DNA of 64,000 nucleotides from Reyranella sp. (GCF_004296935.1 NZ_SCVH01000166.1:1-64000); one strand, 5' to 3'; shown: positions 9,003-18,445, counted from the first letter of the stretch. Program-made: numbers and translations. The notes: generated by a model not told the origin, from the letters alone.

Positions 9003-9904
9003 TTGACCATGCGAGCGAAATGGCCGCCTTCGTGCGGGTCGTTGATTCCCAGGGCTTTTCAGCCGCCGCGCCGGCGTTGGGGCTGACGCCCTCGGCCGTC
9101 AGCAAGCTGGTGACCCGGCTGGAGACCCGGCTGGGCGTGCGGCTGCTGCAACGCACGACGCGGGCGCTGCATCTCACTGCCGATGGCGAGGCCTTCTATG
9201 CCGCCGCCCGTCGCATCGTGGCCGAGATCGCGACGCTCGAGAGCGAGATTACCGGCCAGAGCGGCACGCCGCATGGGCCGCTCAAGGTCACGACCTCGCT
9301 CGCCTTCTCGACCCACCAGCTCGCGCCCATCATCGGCGAGTTCCTGCAGCGCTACCCCGCCGTGCAGCTCGAACTGTTGCCGACCGACCGCGTGGTCGAC
9401 GTGATCGACGAGCGCATCGATGTCGCCATCCGGATCGGCAAGCTCGCCGACACGAGCTTCATGGCGCGCAAGATCGGCGAGGACGTCCGCCTGATCTGTG
9501 CCGCGCCGAGCTACCTTGCCCGTCGCCGCGCGCCTCAGCGGCCCGAGGATCTCGCGCGCCACGATTGCATCGTCAATCGCGACCGGCCCGAACTCAACCG
9601 ATGGCCGTTCCGCATCGACGGCAACATCCGCCTGATCGAGGTCAACGGCCGCCTGGCCGTCAACGAGGGTGAAGCGCAGATGCGGCTCGCCCTGCAGGGG
9701 CTGGGCATCGTCTGCCTGACGCGGCTGACGCTGGCCGGCGCCATCCGGCGCGGCGAACTCGTGCCGCTGCTTGGAGACTTCTATGCCGAGGAGCCGGTGC
9801 CGATCCATGCGGTCTATCCCCACCGGCGACATCTCGCGCCCAAGGTCACGGCCTTCGTCAATTTCCTCATCGAGAAATTCACGCCGCCGCCGTGGGAGAT
9901 ATGA
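8999..9904 (+). CDS. LysR-family transcriptional regulator
   Basis: The 301-residue protein has the normal LysR layout. An N-terminal winged helix-turn-helix lies at residues 1-65 (FVRVVDSQGFSAAAPALGLT, SAVSKLVTRLETRLGVRLL), followed by a linker helix and a periplasmic-binding-protein-like effector domain from about residue 90 (LKVTTSLAFSTHQLAPIIG). The subgroup resembles the CrgA/DmlR-type regulators. The effector and targets are unknown; the divergent 52-residue protein or the downstream NTF2-like and hydratase genes are the natural candidates. The start codon overlaps the stop of a 13-codon upstream ORF. Confidence 0.93.
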   Translation: MIDHASEMAAFVRVVDSQGFSAAAPALGLTPSAVSKLVTRLETRLGVRLLQRTTRALHLTADGEAFYAAARRIVAEIATLESEITGQSGTPHGPLKVTTSLAFSTHQLAPIIGEFLQRYPAVQLELLPTDRVVDVIDERIDVAIRIGKLADTSFMARKIGEDVRLICAAPSYLARRRAPQRPEDLARHDCIVNRDRPELNRWPFRIDGNIRLIEVNGRLAVNEGEAQMRLALQGLGIVCLTRLTLAGAIRRGELVPLLGDFYAEEPVPIHAVYPHRRHLAPKVTAFVNFLIEKFTPPPWEI

Positions 9905-9945
9905 GCGGGAAATATGGTCTACTGCCGACAACCTGGGAGGACACC

Positions 9946-10314
9946 ATGGCCGACGCCATCGACGATCTGTTCCGCCGCTTCGGCAAGGCCTTCAACAAGG
10001 CCGACGCCGAGGAGATCGCGGCCTGCGTCACCGACGATTTCGAGTGGCGCCTGAACGCCGGCGGCGCGCCGTCCGGCAGGGTGCTGAAAGGCAAGGAAGG
10101 CCTGCGCGCCCATTTCGCCGACAAGTCCACGGCGCATCGCGAGGCACGCTATTCCGAGGCCCGCATCCATCGCGCCGGCGACAAACTGTTCGGCACCTTC
10201 CGCGTCACCGGCATCGACCATGCCGGCAAGCCGTTCGACCGCTACGGCATCGACCTCTACGAGGTGAAGGACGGCAAGATCTCCCTCAAGGACAGCTACC
10301 TCAAGGCCGAGTGA
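9946..10314 (+). CDS. SnoaL/NTF2-like fold protein
   Basis: The 122-residue product matches the SnoaL-like branch of the NTF2 fold. An N-terminal helix (DDLFRRFGKAFNKADAEEIA) is followed by VTDDFEWRL, a strand pair around SEARIHRAGDKLFGTFRVTG, and DRYGIDLYEVKDGKI at the end. Such small alpha+beta barrels act as isomerases, hydrolases or ligand-binding subunits, so no reaction is assigned. ATG 9946 is chosen because GGGAGG sits five bases ahead of the spacer; an upstream ATG at 9892 would overlap the LysR stop region. The next gene begins one base after the stop, which suggests an operon with the enoyl-CoA hydratase. Confidence 0.75.
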   Translation: MADAIDDLFRRFGKAFNKADAEEIAACVTDDFEWRLNAGGAPSGRVLKGKEGLRAHFADKSTAHREARYSEARIHRAGDKLFGTFRVTGIDHAGKPFDRYGIDLYEVKDGKISLKDSYLKAE

Positions 10315-10315
10315 C

Positions 10316-11107
10316 GTGGCCAACGACACGGTTCTCTGGGAAATCGACCGGCGCGGCGTGGCGTCGGTCACGCTCAACCGGCCGCAGGTCAACAACGCCT
10401 ACAACGGCGATCTGATCGAAGGCCTGCACGCCGCGATGGACGCGCTCGGCCGCGAGGCCGGCCTGCGCCTCGTCGTGCTGCGCGGCAACGGAAAGCATTT
10501 CCAGGCCGGCGCCGACCTCGCCTGGATCAGCGGCGTCGCCAAACAGCCGCCGGCAGAGAACGAACGCGCGAGCCGGCTCACCGCCGAGGCGATCCGCCGG
10601 CTCGACACCTGCCCGGTGCCGACGCTGGCCCTCGTCCAGGGCGGCTGCTTCGGCGGCGGCACCGGCATCGCGGCGGCCTGCGATGTCGTGGTGGCGAGCG
10701 AAGACGCGATCTTTTCCATCGCCGAAACCCGCTGGGGCCTGATGGCGGGGATCATCCTGCCGCAACTCTGCCGGGCGATGGGCGTGCGCCAGGTCAGGCG
10801 CTACGCCCTGACCGGCGAGCGCTTCGGCGCCCAGGAAGCCCGGCGGCTGGGGCTGGCCCACGAGGTCTGCCCGACCGGCGGTCTCGAGGCAGCCGGGGCC
10901 GGGATCATCGAGGCGGTGCTGATGAACGCGCCCGGCGCCACGACCGCCACCAAGCTCAGAACGCTGGCGGCGGCCCGCGCCTTCATCGACGACGGCGAGT
11001 TGCGCGACCTGATCGACGAACACGCCCGGGCCCGCCAGCAGCCTGAGGCGAGCGAAGGCCTCGCCAGCTTCCGCGAGAAGCGCAAGCCTTCCTGGTACCC
11101 GGGCTGA
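10316..11107 (+). CDS. Enoyl-CoA hydratase/isomerase family protein
   Basis: The 263-residue crotonase-fold protein starts at GTG 10316, two bases after the previous stop. The acyl-CoA oxyanion-hole segments are visible as FQAGADLAWISG (about residues 63-74) and CFGGGTGIAAACDVVVASED (about 110-129). A Glu in ETRWGLMAG lies where the catalytic glutamate is expected. It probably hydrates a 2-enoyl-CoA, as methylglutaconyl-CoA hydratases do, but substrate class is not decided by the sequence. It is likely cotranscribed with the NTF2-like gene. The convergent cysK gene ends 16 bases downstream. Confidence 0.85.
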   Translation: MANDTVLWEIDRRGVASVTLNRPQVNNAYNGDLIEGLHAAMDALGREAGLRLVVLRGNGKHFQAGADLAWISGVAKQPPAENERASRLTAEAIRRLDTCPVPTLALVQGGCFGGGTGIAAACDVVVASEDAIFSIAETRWGLMAGIILPQLCRAMGVRQVRRYALTGERFGAQEARRLGLAHEVCPTGGLEAAGAGIIEAVLMNAPGATTATKLRTLAAARAFIDDGELRDLIDEHARARQQPEASEGLASFREKRKPSWYPG

Positions 11108-11123
11108 TCAGAGGCCTTCGAAC

Positions 11124-12092
11124 TCAGAGCCCTTCGAACAGGGGCGTGCTGACGTAGCGCTCGGCAAACGAGGGAATGATCACCACGATGCGCTTGCCGG
11201 CGCTGTCCGGCCGCGCGCCGATCTTCAGAGCGGCAGCCACCGCCGCGCCCGAGGAGATGCCCACGGGAATGCCCTCCATCGCCGCCATGTCGCGCGCCGT
11301 CTTGAAGGCGGTCTCGTTGTCGATTTGCACCACTTCGTCGATCACCTTGCGATCGAGGATATCGGGCACGAACCCCGCGCCGATACCCTGGATGGGATGG
11401 GGCGAGTGCTTGCCGCCCGACAGCACGGGACTGAGCGCCGGTTCGACGGCTACCACTTTCAGGCCGGGCAGGCGCGGCTTCAGCACCTCGCCGACACCGG
11501 TGATGGTGCCGCCGGTGCCGACGCCGGCCACGAAGAAGTCGAGCTTGCCGCCTGTGTCCTTCCAGATTTCCTCGGCCGTGGTGCGCCTGTGCACGGCGGG
11601 ATTGGCCGGGTTCTGGAACTGCTGCGGCATGAAGCTGTTGGGAATTTCCTTCAGCAGCTCCTCGGCTCGCGCGATCGAGCCGTTGATGCCCTTCTCGCGC
11701 GGCGTGAGCTCGAGCCGGGCGCCCAGGATGGCCAGCATCTTGCGCCGCTCGACCGACATCGAATCGGGCATGGTGAGGATGATGCTGTAGCCGCGGGCGG
11801 CAGCCACGAAGGCAAGGCCGATGCCGGTGTTGCCGGAGGTCGGCTCGATGATGGTGCTGACGCCGGGCACGATCTTGCCGGTCTTTTCGGCGGCATCGAT
11901 CATGGCGAGCCCGATCCGGTCCTTCACCGAGGCGAGCGGGTTGAAGAATTCCAGCTTGGCCAGGATCTCGGCCTTCACGCCGTCGCGCCTGGGCAGGCGG
12001 TTCAACCGCACCAGCGGCGTCGCGCCGACGGTCTCGGTGATGTCGTTATAGATGCGGCCGCGGAATTCGGGCGAGGATGCAGGCTGGGTCAT
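11124..12092 (-). CDS. cysK: Cysteine synthase A (O-acetylserine sulfhydrylase)
   Basis: The 322-residue PLP enzyme makes cysteine from O-acetylserine and sulfide. The PLP lysine is in [11 protein letters not shown] near residue 46, the substrate loop is [10 protein letters not shown], and the phosphate-binding loop is [10 protein letters not shown]. The start at 12092 gives the usual length; the frame is open further upstream but there it is antisense to the divergent membrane-protein gene. Only 22 bases separate the two divergent start codons, so the promoters must lie inside the opposite gene's 5' end or be very compact. No serine acetyltransferase gene is nearby. Confidence 0.95.
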   Translation of the reverse strand: MTQPASSPEFRGRIYNDITETVGATPLVRLNRLPRRDGVKAEILAKLEFFNPLASVKDRIGLAMIDAAEKTGKIVPGVSTIIEPTSGNTGIGLAFVAAARGYSIILTMPDSMSVERRKMLAILGARLELTPREKGINGSIARAEELLKEIPNSFMPQQFQNPANPAVHRRTTAEEIWKDTGGKLDFFVAGVGTGGTITGVGEVLKPRLPGLKVVAVEPALSPVLSGGKHSPHPIQGIGAGFVPDILDRKVIDEVVQIDNETAFKTARDMAAMEGIPVGISSGAAVAAALKIGARPDSAGKRIVVIIPSFAERYVSTPLFEGL

Positions 12093-12114
12093 GGGCTGGT
12101 ATATACGCCGCCCG

Positions 12115-13551
12115 ATGGAAATAGCGAAGCCAGTGTCGCCGTCGAAACGACTGGACCGTTGCGATGGCGCGCTCCTGGCGGCCTTCGCCATCGTTGCCGC
12201 CCTCGGCACCTGGAACGGCTGCCTGCTGGTGAACGATGGCGCCGTCCTGCTGTCGGCCGGCTGGCTCGGCAACGCCTGGAACCTCTATCTCGACCAGATC
12301 GCGAGCCGCGCCGTCTCGACGCTCGTGGCCTTCGGCCCCGCCTGGTTGGCGCGCCGGGCATTCGATCTCGCGCCAGCAAGTTACGTCACGGTCGCCCATG
12401 CGCTCTATTTCGCCGTGCCGCTGCTGTTGTGGGCGGCGATGCGCACCGTCGAGCCACAGCGTCTCTTCTCGCGGCTCTACCTCGCGATGACGCTGGTGCT
12501 GGTCTATTTCCCGACCGAGCTGATCGTCGGGACCGGGCTCTGGATGATCTGGGCCGCGGTGGCGGCCGATCCGACGCGATCGACGCGCCAGGTGGTGGCC
12601 ACGACCCTCGGGCTCGGCCTGGCGATGGCCCTTACCCATCCGTCGCTGGCCGCGATGAGCCTGCTCTATGCCGTGACCGGCGGCGCCCTCCTGGCCTTCG
12701 GCCGTCCCTTTCCGGGACGGACGGTGATGGCGGCGGCGGCGATGGCGGCCCTGCTGGTGGTTGCCTACGCCGCGACCTCCAGCCTGATGCCGCCGGCCAA
12801 TCCGACGATCGCCCGGGCACTCGCCGCCAACCGTTACGACCATGTCGATCCATGGTGGATGCTGGCGACGCTGGCGATGTTTCCCATGCTGGCGGCACTC
12901 TGGCTGCTGCTGCTGGCGCCGGGTGCCGAGGTCGCGCGCCTGCGCTGGCGTCTACCGCCCTGGGCGATGACGGCGGTTGCCGTGCTCGGCCTGTGGTTCG
13001 CCTTGAACGGCGCCAGCATGCTGACCTGGATCTACGCCCGCCACACCGGCACGTACGTGCTGGTTCTCGCGCTCGCGCTGGCGCTGGCCGCCCCCGCCGG
13101 CGACTGGCTGGCGCGGGCGCGGCGGCCCCTGATGCTGTTCGCCGCCATCATGGCCGCCGGCGCGATTTCCTACGGTGTCGATCTCGTCCTGTTCGGCCGC
13201 TTCCTCGAGCAGCGCGGCGGTTCCGGTGTCGTCGATGTCGATGCGTCGCCGGCGCCGTCCTGGCCGCCGCGACGCGAGGCGACCTTCGGTCCACGGATCT
13301 ATTTCAAGTGGGCGGCGGGAGGCGACTACGTGCGCGATGTCGTCGTGCCCGACTACGACTGGTATCGCGTGACCCTGGCCTTTCACAGCTTCTTCGCGTC
13401 CGACGGCCGCACGGTGCTGTTTCACCGCCTGACCGCCGACGGCTGGATCCCCTTCGCCTGCGCCCCGATCGGGCGGGCGCTGGACGGTGCCCAGGGCGAG
13501 TCCCGCCGGATGTTTCTCCGCTTCCTCGGCGAGAACTACTGCGTCCGCTGA
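12115..13551 (+). CDS. Polytopic membrane protein of unknown function
   Basis: The 478-residue product is very hydrophobic, with roughly ten predicted membrane helices (for example [24 protein letters not shown]-like segments and [16 protein letters not shown]). A soluble C-terminal part of about 120 residues begins near [10 protein letters not shown] and ends in [11 protein letters not shown] do not recognise a family motif; the overall shape recalls glycosyltransferase-C or O-antigen-ligase-like membrane proteins, but no catalytic signature is evident. ATG 12115 avoids a start overlap with divergent cysK. Its stop lies 10 bases from the convergent C45-family gene. Confidence 0.6.
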   Translation: MEIAKPVSPSKRLDRCDGALLAAFAIVAALGTWNGCLLVNDGAVLLSAGWLGNAWNLYLDQIASRAVSTLVAFGPAWLARRAFDLAPASYVTVAHALYFAVPLLLWAAMRTVEPQRLFSRLYLAMTLVLVYFPTELIVGTGLWMIWAAVAADPTRSTRQVVATTLGLGLAMALTHPSLAAMSLLYAVTGGALLAFGRPFPGRTVMAAAAMAALLVVAYAATSSLMPPANPTIARALAANRYDHVDPWWMLATLAMFPMLAALWLLLLAPGAEVARLRWRLPPWAMTAVAVLGLWFALNGASMLTWIYARHTGTYVLVLALALALAAPAGDWLARARRPLMLFAAIMAAGAISYGVDLVLFGRFLEQRGGSGVVDVDASPAPSWPPRREATFGPRIYFKWAAGGDYVRDVVVPDYDWYRVTLAFHSFFASDGRTVLFHRLTADGWIPFACAPIGRALDGAQGESRRMFLRFLGENYCVR

Positions 13552-13561
13552 GACGGCAGCC

Positions 13562-14728
13562 CTAGTCGGCGGCGCGGCGCTGGGCGGTCTGGTCGGGCGT
13601 CAGCGTGTAGGTCTTGAAAGTCTTGTTCAGCGCCGGCATCGGGCAGGCCTCGAGATGGCCCTCGCCGGGGCGCATCAGGATCATTGCCGTCGTGGCCGTC
13701 ATGACGCCACGCGTGTTCATCCGCGGCGGCCGGCACACCGACCAGGGTGAATTCCAGTCATCGAAGAAGGCGGCGCGAAAATCTTCCAGCGTGAGCTTGC
13801 CGCGCTTCGGACCAAGTTGATCGCGCACCCGCTTGTCGCGATAGATCGAGCACGGCGTCTCGGCGAGGCCGGTGTCCTTGACCTTGGCGCGCGCCGACTC
13901 GGCGATCCAGTGATTGGCGTGCACATAAAGGCCGCGATCGGGCGCCAGCCAGAACGTGTCGTCGGGGGCGCATTCGAAGCCGAACGCCTCGCCGCCGCCG
14001 CCGCCATTGCCCCCCACATTGCTCGTCGCGTGACTGACGGCCATGTGGTTGGAACCGGGCTTGGGCGTCGAGACGATCGTCTGCACCGCCTGCGCGAGAT
14101 GGGCCGCCTCCAGCACCTTGCGCCGGATGAAGGGCAGCGGCACGCCGACGCCGCGCTGGTAGTCGCGGTCGCATTCCAGCGCATTGGCGGTGAGGCCGAT
14201 GCCGGCCGAGTTGAGGCCGGAGCGGGCAAGTCCGCCGGCCTCGGTGAAGGTCAGGATGTCGGGCCCGTCGTCGCGCCGGATGCGCAGCACCACGCCGGTC
14301 TCGGCGCACTCCGCGCGCCAGTCCCAGTTCTGGCCATGCAGCAGCACGCCGTCGGCACTGGCCTCGGGCAGCGCCAGCGCAGCCGTGCAGCCGTCCGGAA
14401 AATGCTGGGCCGCCTTCTGGCGACGCGCCGCCGCCACCATCTCGGTGCGGGCATTCATCAGCATCACGGCAGCGAAAGGCTCGCCCGCGCCCTCGGCGAT
14501 ACCGCGCATCTCCTCGACATAGGCCGGATCGAACTGCTCGATCGCTGGCACCGTCGCCTCGGCGCGGCGCTCCAGTTCCTTCCAGTCGACACCGCTCGCG
14601 AGCAGCGACTCGGCGTACATCCTGGCGCCGCGCCGCAGCCGGTCGGCGGCGGCCTTGCCGTGCGTGCGGCCGCGCTCGCGCGGGCTTCCGGCGAGGTCGA
14701 TCAGCGGGAAGGGCGCGTAGTCGGTCAT
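13562..14728 (-). CDS. C45-family acyltransferase/autoproteolytic hydrolase (isopenicillin N acyltransferase-like)
   Basis: The 388-residue protein resembles the acyl-coenzyme A:6-aminopenicillanic acid acyltransferase family (MEROPS C45), whose members cut themselves at a cysteine that becomes the N-terminal nucleophile. Here the candidate is Cys112 in PDGCTAALA, and the following HGQNWDW motif is typical. GLNSAGIGLTANAL and SHATSNVGGNGG are further conserved segments of the fold. No signal peptide is seen. The gene begins nine bases after the TPP-enzyme beta subunit stop on the same strand, so it looks like the last gene of a six-gene operon that starts at hemE. The substrate is unknown. 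Confidence 0.75.
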   Translation of the reverse strand: MTDYAPFPLIDLAGSPRERGRTHGKAAADRLRRGARMYAESLLASGVDWKELERRAEATVPAIEQFDPAYVEEMRGIAEGAGEPFAAVMLMNARTEMVAAARRQKAAQHFPDGCTAALALPEASADGVLLHGQNWDWRAECAETGVVLRIRRDDGPDILTFTEAGGLARSGLNSAGIGLTANALECDRDYQRGVGVPLPFIRRKVLEAAHLAQAVQTIVSTPKPGSNHMAVSHATSNVGGNGGGGGEAFGFECAPDDTFWLAPDRGLYVHANHWIAESARAKVKDTGLAETPCSIYRDKRVRDQLGPKRGKLTLEDFRAAFFDDWNSPWSVCRPPRMNTRGVMTATTAMILMRPGEGHLEACPMPALNKTFKTYTLTPDQTAQRRAAD

Positions 14729-14737
14729 GTTCCCCTC

Positions 14738-15355
14738 CTACGTCGGCTTGATGCCCAGCGCCTGGCGGAAACGATCCTTGAGATGCGCGCCGTCCTGCGG
14801 CGGCATGACGAATTCGAGCTTCTCGACCATCACCTTGACGAGCCGGAACACAGGGCCCTTGGTGATGCGGGCGTCCTTCACGAGCTGCGCGACCTCGCCC
14901 GCCTCACGCACGGTGCCGCTGTCGGCGATGCCGCAGCCCTTGGCGATCATCGCGAGGTCGGTGCCGGCGCCCGAATCGGTCGGACCGTTGTTGCGCGGAG
15001 CGGTGGCCGTCGCCTGATTGCCGGTCTCGCCGAACTTTTCGTTGTCGAGCACGACGATCGCGAGATTGTCGGGTTGCTGGGCGGCGACGGTGGCAAGAGA
15101 GCTGAGGCTCATCAGCATATCGCCGTCGCCGGTGATCACCAGAACGCGCTTCTTGGGCTGTGCGAGTGCCAAGCCCAGGCCCATCGGTACCGGCGCCCCC
15201 ATCGAGCCCCACAGCGGCATGTTGAGCGGTCGGTCGCCCGCTTCGGTCACGTCCCAGTTGGCGGAGCCCAGTCCCGCGATCACCAGGAGATTGTCGTCGG
15301 CGCCTTCGAGGATCTTCTTCACCAGCGGGCGGCGTTGGAGCGTTGCTTTGCTCAT
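14738..15355 (-). CDS. TPP-dependent decarboxylase, pyrophosphate-binding (beta) subunit
   Basis: The 205-residue protein is the C-terminal half of a thiamine-pyrophosphate enzyme encoded as its own gene. The TPP and magnesium motif is visible as VLVITGDGDMLM followed about 30 residues later by LDNEKFGETG. Similar split enzymes include sulfopyruvate decarboxylase (ComE half) and phosphonopyruvate decarboxylase relatives. The alpha subunit gene ends one base before this start, so the two are translated together. The 2-oxoacid substrate cannot be told from the sequence. Confidence 0.8.
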   Translation of the reverse strand: MSKATLQRRPLVKKILEGADDNLLVIAGLGSANWDVTEAGDRPLNMPLWGSMGAPVPMGLGLALAQPKKRVLVITGDGDMLMSLSSLATVAAQQPDNLAIVVLDNEKFGETGNQATATAPRNNGPTDSGAGTDLAMIAKGCGIADSGTVREAGEVAQLVKDARITKGPVFRLVKVMVEKLEFVMPPQDGAHLKDRFRQALGIKPT

Positions 15356-15356
15356 C

Positions 15357-15890
15357 TCACTTCTTCCCGAAATTCTTGATGCCGAGCAGCTTCTGCCGCA
15401 GCAGGACAGCGACCGACTGGCCGCCGTTGAAGGCCGAGCGCGCGGCGGCGTCGACGGTTGCCTTCACTTCTTCAGGCTTGTCGACGGAGTAAACCAGCAC
15501 GCCCATGGCCTCGAGGACCTTGGGCGTCGCCTGGCCCATCGGGTACTGCCAGGAATTGAACTCGCCGTAGTCGCCGCGCATCGTGATCAGGGTCAGGAAC
15601 GGAAAGCGCAGCGTCTTGGGCATGCCCATCAGATTGATGGTGTTGCCGACACCCGAGCTCTGCATCAGCAGCACCGAGCGCTGGCCGCCCAGCCAGGCGC
15701 CGGCGGCGAGCGGAATGCCTTCCTCCTCGGTGGTGAGCGCCAACGTGCGGATCGAGTTCGATTTCTGGCAGAGCTCGATCAGCCGGCTGTGGCCGGCATC
15801 GGGCACGTGAAAGACCTGCTTGATGTCGTGGTCCTGGAAGACATCGAAGATCTGGTCCTTCCACTCGGCGCTCTTCAACTCGACGTTCAT
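15357..15890 (-). CDS. TPP-dependent decarboxylase, N-terminal (alpha) subunit
   Basis: The 177-residue product matches the N-terminal PYR domain of TPP decarboxylases of the sulfopyruvate/phosphonopyruvate type. LALTTEEEGIPLAAGAWLGG holds the conserved glutamate that activates the cofactor, and VLLMQSSGVGNTINLM is the family's characteristic loop. It pairs with the beta subunit one base downstream. ATG 15890 has AGGAAA seven bases ahead and starts only eight bases after the hemJ stop, which ties this enzyme to the heme operon by layout. Confidence 0.8.
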   Translation of the reverse strand: MNVELKSAEWKDQIFDVFQDHDIKQVFHVPDAGHSRLIELCQKSNSIRTLALTTEEEGIPLAAGAWLGGQRSVLLMQSSGVGNTINLMGMPKTLRFPFLTLITMRGDYGEFNSWQYPMGQATPKVLEAMGVLVYSVDKPEEVKATVDAAARSAFNGGQSVAVLLRQKLLGIKNFGKK

Positions 15891-15898
15891 CTGATTTC

Positions 15899-16324
15899 CT
15901 AAAACGGTTTCAGCACTACGAGGAATACGATAGCGATCATCAGCACCGTCGGCACCTCGTTCCACCAGCGATAATAACTGGCAGGTCTGGTGTTTCGGTC
16001 TGCCTCGAAGGTCTTGCGCCAGCGGCCGTAGACGTGATGCACGCCGGTCAGCAGCAGGACCAGCACGATCTTCGCCTGGAACCAGCCGGAGGCCCACCAT
16101 TCGCCCCGCCAGGCCAGCAGCAGGCCCAGGATCCAGACCGCGCCCTGGGCCGGCTCCATGATCGCATAGACCAGACGCCGCTCCATGACCTTGAAGGTCT
16201 CGCTCTGCTTCGAACCTTTCTCGGCGTCGGCGTGATAGACGAACAGCCTGGGCAGATAGAGCAGCCCCGCCATCCAGGCGATCACCGCCACGATGTGCAG
16301 CGCCTTCAGGATTTCGTAGAGCAT
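15899..16324 (-). CDS. hemJ: Protoporphyrinogen oxidase HemJ
   Basis: The 141-residue membrane protein has four predicted helices and the HemJ signature near its start: ALHIVAVIAWMAGLLYLPRL contains the histidine that binds heme. Further on LTGVHHVYGRWRKTF carries the second conserved His/Arg region. HemJ oxidises protoporphyrinogen IX in the inner membrane, the step before ferrochelatase. The start codon overlaps the hemH stop by one base (TGATG), so translation is coupled. Order hemE-hemH-hemJ places the last steps of heme synthesis in one transcript. Confidence 0.92.
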   Translation of the reverse strand: MLYEILKALHIVAVIAWMAGLLYLPRLFVYHADAEKGSKQSETFKVMERRLVYAIMEPAQGAVWILGLLLAWRGEWWASGWFQAKIVLVLLLTGVHHVYGRWRKTFEADRNTRPASYYRWWNEVPTVLMIAIVFLVVLKPF

Positions 16325-17379
16325 CACATCGCTCCGGCGATGAGGGGGCAGCCAAGGTGCTGGGAGCCGCAAGGCATGGTCTTGGCGCCGTGGCAGATGG
16401 CGACCTGCGGCTCGGCGAGGATCGCGCGCACCCGGTCCGCCAGGCCACCGATGAACGATGGATGGGTGCCCACGGCCGGGACGCGCCGGTAAACCGGCAC
16501 GCCGCTTCTCTCCGCGAGATGGCGGTAGTCGATGTCGAGCTCGACCAATGTCTCGGAGTGTTCCGACACGAAAGCCAGCGGATAGAGCACGACGGAGCGT
16601 CCGTCCGCACCGGCGCGGCGGATCTCGGCGTCGGTCGAGGGCCCGATCCACTTCAGCGGGCCGACCCGGCTCTGGTAGCAGACCGACCAGTCGAGGGCCC
16701 CGGTCTGCCTGGCGATCTGGTCCACGATTGCCTGCGCCGTGCGTTCGACCTGCACCTGATAGGGATCGCCGCGCCTGATGACTTTTTCCGGCAGGCCATG
16801 GGCGGAGAACAGCAGGCGGACCGGGCCACTGCCTGCTTCGGCAAGACCCTGCTTCACGAGATCGACGGAGGCGGCGATAAAACCCGGCTCGTCGGGATAG
16901 CAGCATACGGTTTGCGTCGGGACGGCGAGTTTGGCCGCGGCTGTGACGGCCTTCCACGCCTTCACCGAGGAGTCGGTCGTGGTGGTCGAGAATTGCGGGT
17001 AGAGCGGCAGCAGGACGATGCGGTCGGGCGCGAAGCGCTTGACCGAGCGCACCACGGCCTCGGTCATCGGATGCCAATAGCGCATGCAGACATAGCCGCG
17101 CCATTCGTATCCGCTGCCGGCCCCGCTTCCAAGCGCCGCCTCCAACGCCCGCGCCTGCGCTTCGGTCTGCCCGAGGATCGGTGAGCTGCCGCCGATCTGG
17201 TCGTAGATCTTCCTTGCCTTGGGCGCGCGCCGGCTGGAGATGAAACTTGCCAGTGGCAGGCGCAGAAACGACGGCAACGAGATGATCGCGGGATCGCTGA
17301 AAAGGTTTTTCAGGAACGGCTGCACCGCCTCGGGCGAATCCGGGCCACCGAGATTGAACAGGACGATGGCGATTTTCAT
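16324..17379 (-). CDS. hemH: Ferrochelatase
   Basis: The 351-residue enzyme inserts ferrous iron into protoporphyrin IX. Family landmarks are VLFNLGGPDS at the N-terminus, MRYWHP around residue 98-105, LLPLYPQFSTTTTDS, the active-site histidine segment LLFSAHGLPEKVI, and FVSEHSETLVELDIDY near the C-terminal third. The tail has three cysteines at about residues 329, 337 and 344 (CHGAKTMPCGSQHLGC), which might relate to the [2Fe-2S] cluster known in some alphaproteobacterial ferrochelatases, though the spacing differs from the human type. It starts ten bases after the hemE stop and overlaps the hemJ start. Confidence 0.95.
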   Translation of the reverse strand: MKIAIVLFNLGGPDSPEAVQPFLKNLFSDPAIISLPSFLRLPLASFISSRRAPKARKIYDQIGGSSPILGQTEAQARALEAALGSGAGSGYEWRGYVCMRYWHPMTEAVVRSVKRFAPDRIVLLPLYPQFSTTTTDSSVKAWKAVTAAAKLAVPTQTVCCYPDEPGFIAASVDLVKQGLAEAGSGPVRLLFSAHGLPEKVIRRGDPYQVQVERTAQAIVDQIARQTGALDWSVCYQSRVGPLKWIGPSTDAEIRRAGADGRSVVLYPLAFVSEHSETLVELDIDYRHLAERSGVPVYRRVPAVGTHPSFIGGLADRVRAILAEPQVAICHGAKTMPCGSQHLGCPLIAGAM

Positions 17380-17389
17380 GGCCCGATAC

Positions 17390-18445
17390 TCATGGAGCGC
17401 CCGGCTTCCAGTTGCGCACGATCTCGACCAGGTGCGCCACGTTATCGGGTGGCGTCTGCGGCACCACGCCGTGGCCGAGATTGAACACGAAAGGCCCGTG
17501 GCCGAGCTTGTCGAGGATACGCATCGCCTCGCGTTCCATCGCCTGGCCGCCGGCGACCAGCATGATCGGATCGAGATTGCCCTGCAGGCAGATGTGCGGC
17601 TGCAGCTCCTTGGCCGCCCAATGCGCACCGATGCCGGTATCGATCGACAGCGCGCTGAAAGTATCCGGGCGCCGGTACATCAGCATCGCCGGCCCGACGG
17701 CGCGCGGAAAGGCGATGATCGGAACCTCGGGGTGGCGTTCGCGCAGGCCCTTGGCGATGCGCATCATCGGATCGAGCGACCAGTGGAAGAGCTGCTCCTC
17801 CGGCAGCACGCCGGCCCATGAATCGAAAAGCTGTACGCCATTTACGCCGGCCTCGACCTGGTAGGCGAGGTGATCGACCACGGCCTCGACCAGCAGGTCG
17901 ATCAGCAGACCGAAGGATTCGGGATGGCTATAAGCCCAGGTCTTCACCTTGGCGAAATCCTTGCTGCCGCTGCCTTCGATCATGTAGCAGGCGAGCGTGA
18001 ACGGCGCGCCGGCGAAACCCAGCAGCGCCGTTTCCGGCGGCAGCGCCGCACGCGTCTGGCGGATCGCCTCGTAGACTGGCGCCAGATGGTCGGCGATGCG
18101 AGCCCGCGACAGCCGGCCGAACTGCGACGGATCGGTCAGTGCCTCGAGCTTCGGCCCCTCGCCCTCTTCGAACCAGACTTTCTGGCCCAGTGCATCGGGC
18201 ACGACCAGGATATCGGAAAAGATGATTGCAGCATCGAAGCCGAACCGGCGGATCGGCTGCAGCGTCACCTCGATCGCCTTGTCCGGCGTGTAGCAGAATT
18301 CGAGGAAGGACTTGGTCGTGGCACGAACGGCGCGATACTCCGGCAAGTATCGGCCGGCCTGACGCATCAGCCAGATCGGTGGCGTCGGAAATCGCGTCCC
18401 GGCCAGCGTCTGCAGAAACTTCCCCTCTGCTTTCTGCCTGCTCAA
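17390..18445 (-). CDS. hemE: Uroporphyrinogen decarboxylase
   Basis: The 351-residue enzyme makes coproporphyrinogen III. The signature PIWLMRQAGRYLPEYR lies at about residues 22-37, and GFAGAPFTLACYMIEG marks the substrate cleft. The start is TTG at 18443-18445 with GAGGGA seven bases upstream; an ATG further out is out of frame and meets a stop after five codons. This is the first gene of the leftward hemE-hemH-hemJ operon. Its start faces the ppsR start across 322 bases, the place of the chromosome origin in Caulobacter and Rickettsia. Confidence 0.96.
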   Translation of the reverse strand: MSRQKAEGKFLQTLAGTRFPTPPIWLMRQAGRYLPEYRAVRATTKSFLEFCYTPDKAIEVTLQPIRRFGFDAAIIFSDILVVPDALGQKVWFEEGEGPKLEALTDPSQFGRLSRARIADHLAPVYEAIRQTRAALPPETALLGFAGAPFTLACYMIEGSGSKDFAKVKTWAYSHPESFGLLIDLLVEAVVDHLAYQVEAGVNGVQLFDSWAGVLPEEQLFHWSLDPMMRIAKGLRERHPEVPIIAFPRAVGPAMLMYRRPDTFSALSIDTGIGAHWAAKELQPHICLQGNLDPIMLVAGGQAMEREAMRILDKLGHGPFVFNLGHGVVPQTPPDNVAHLVEIVRNWKPGAP

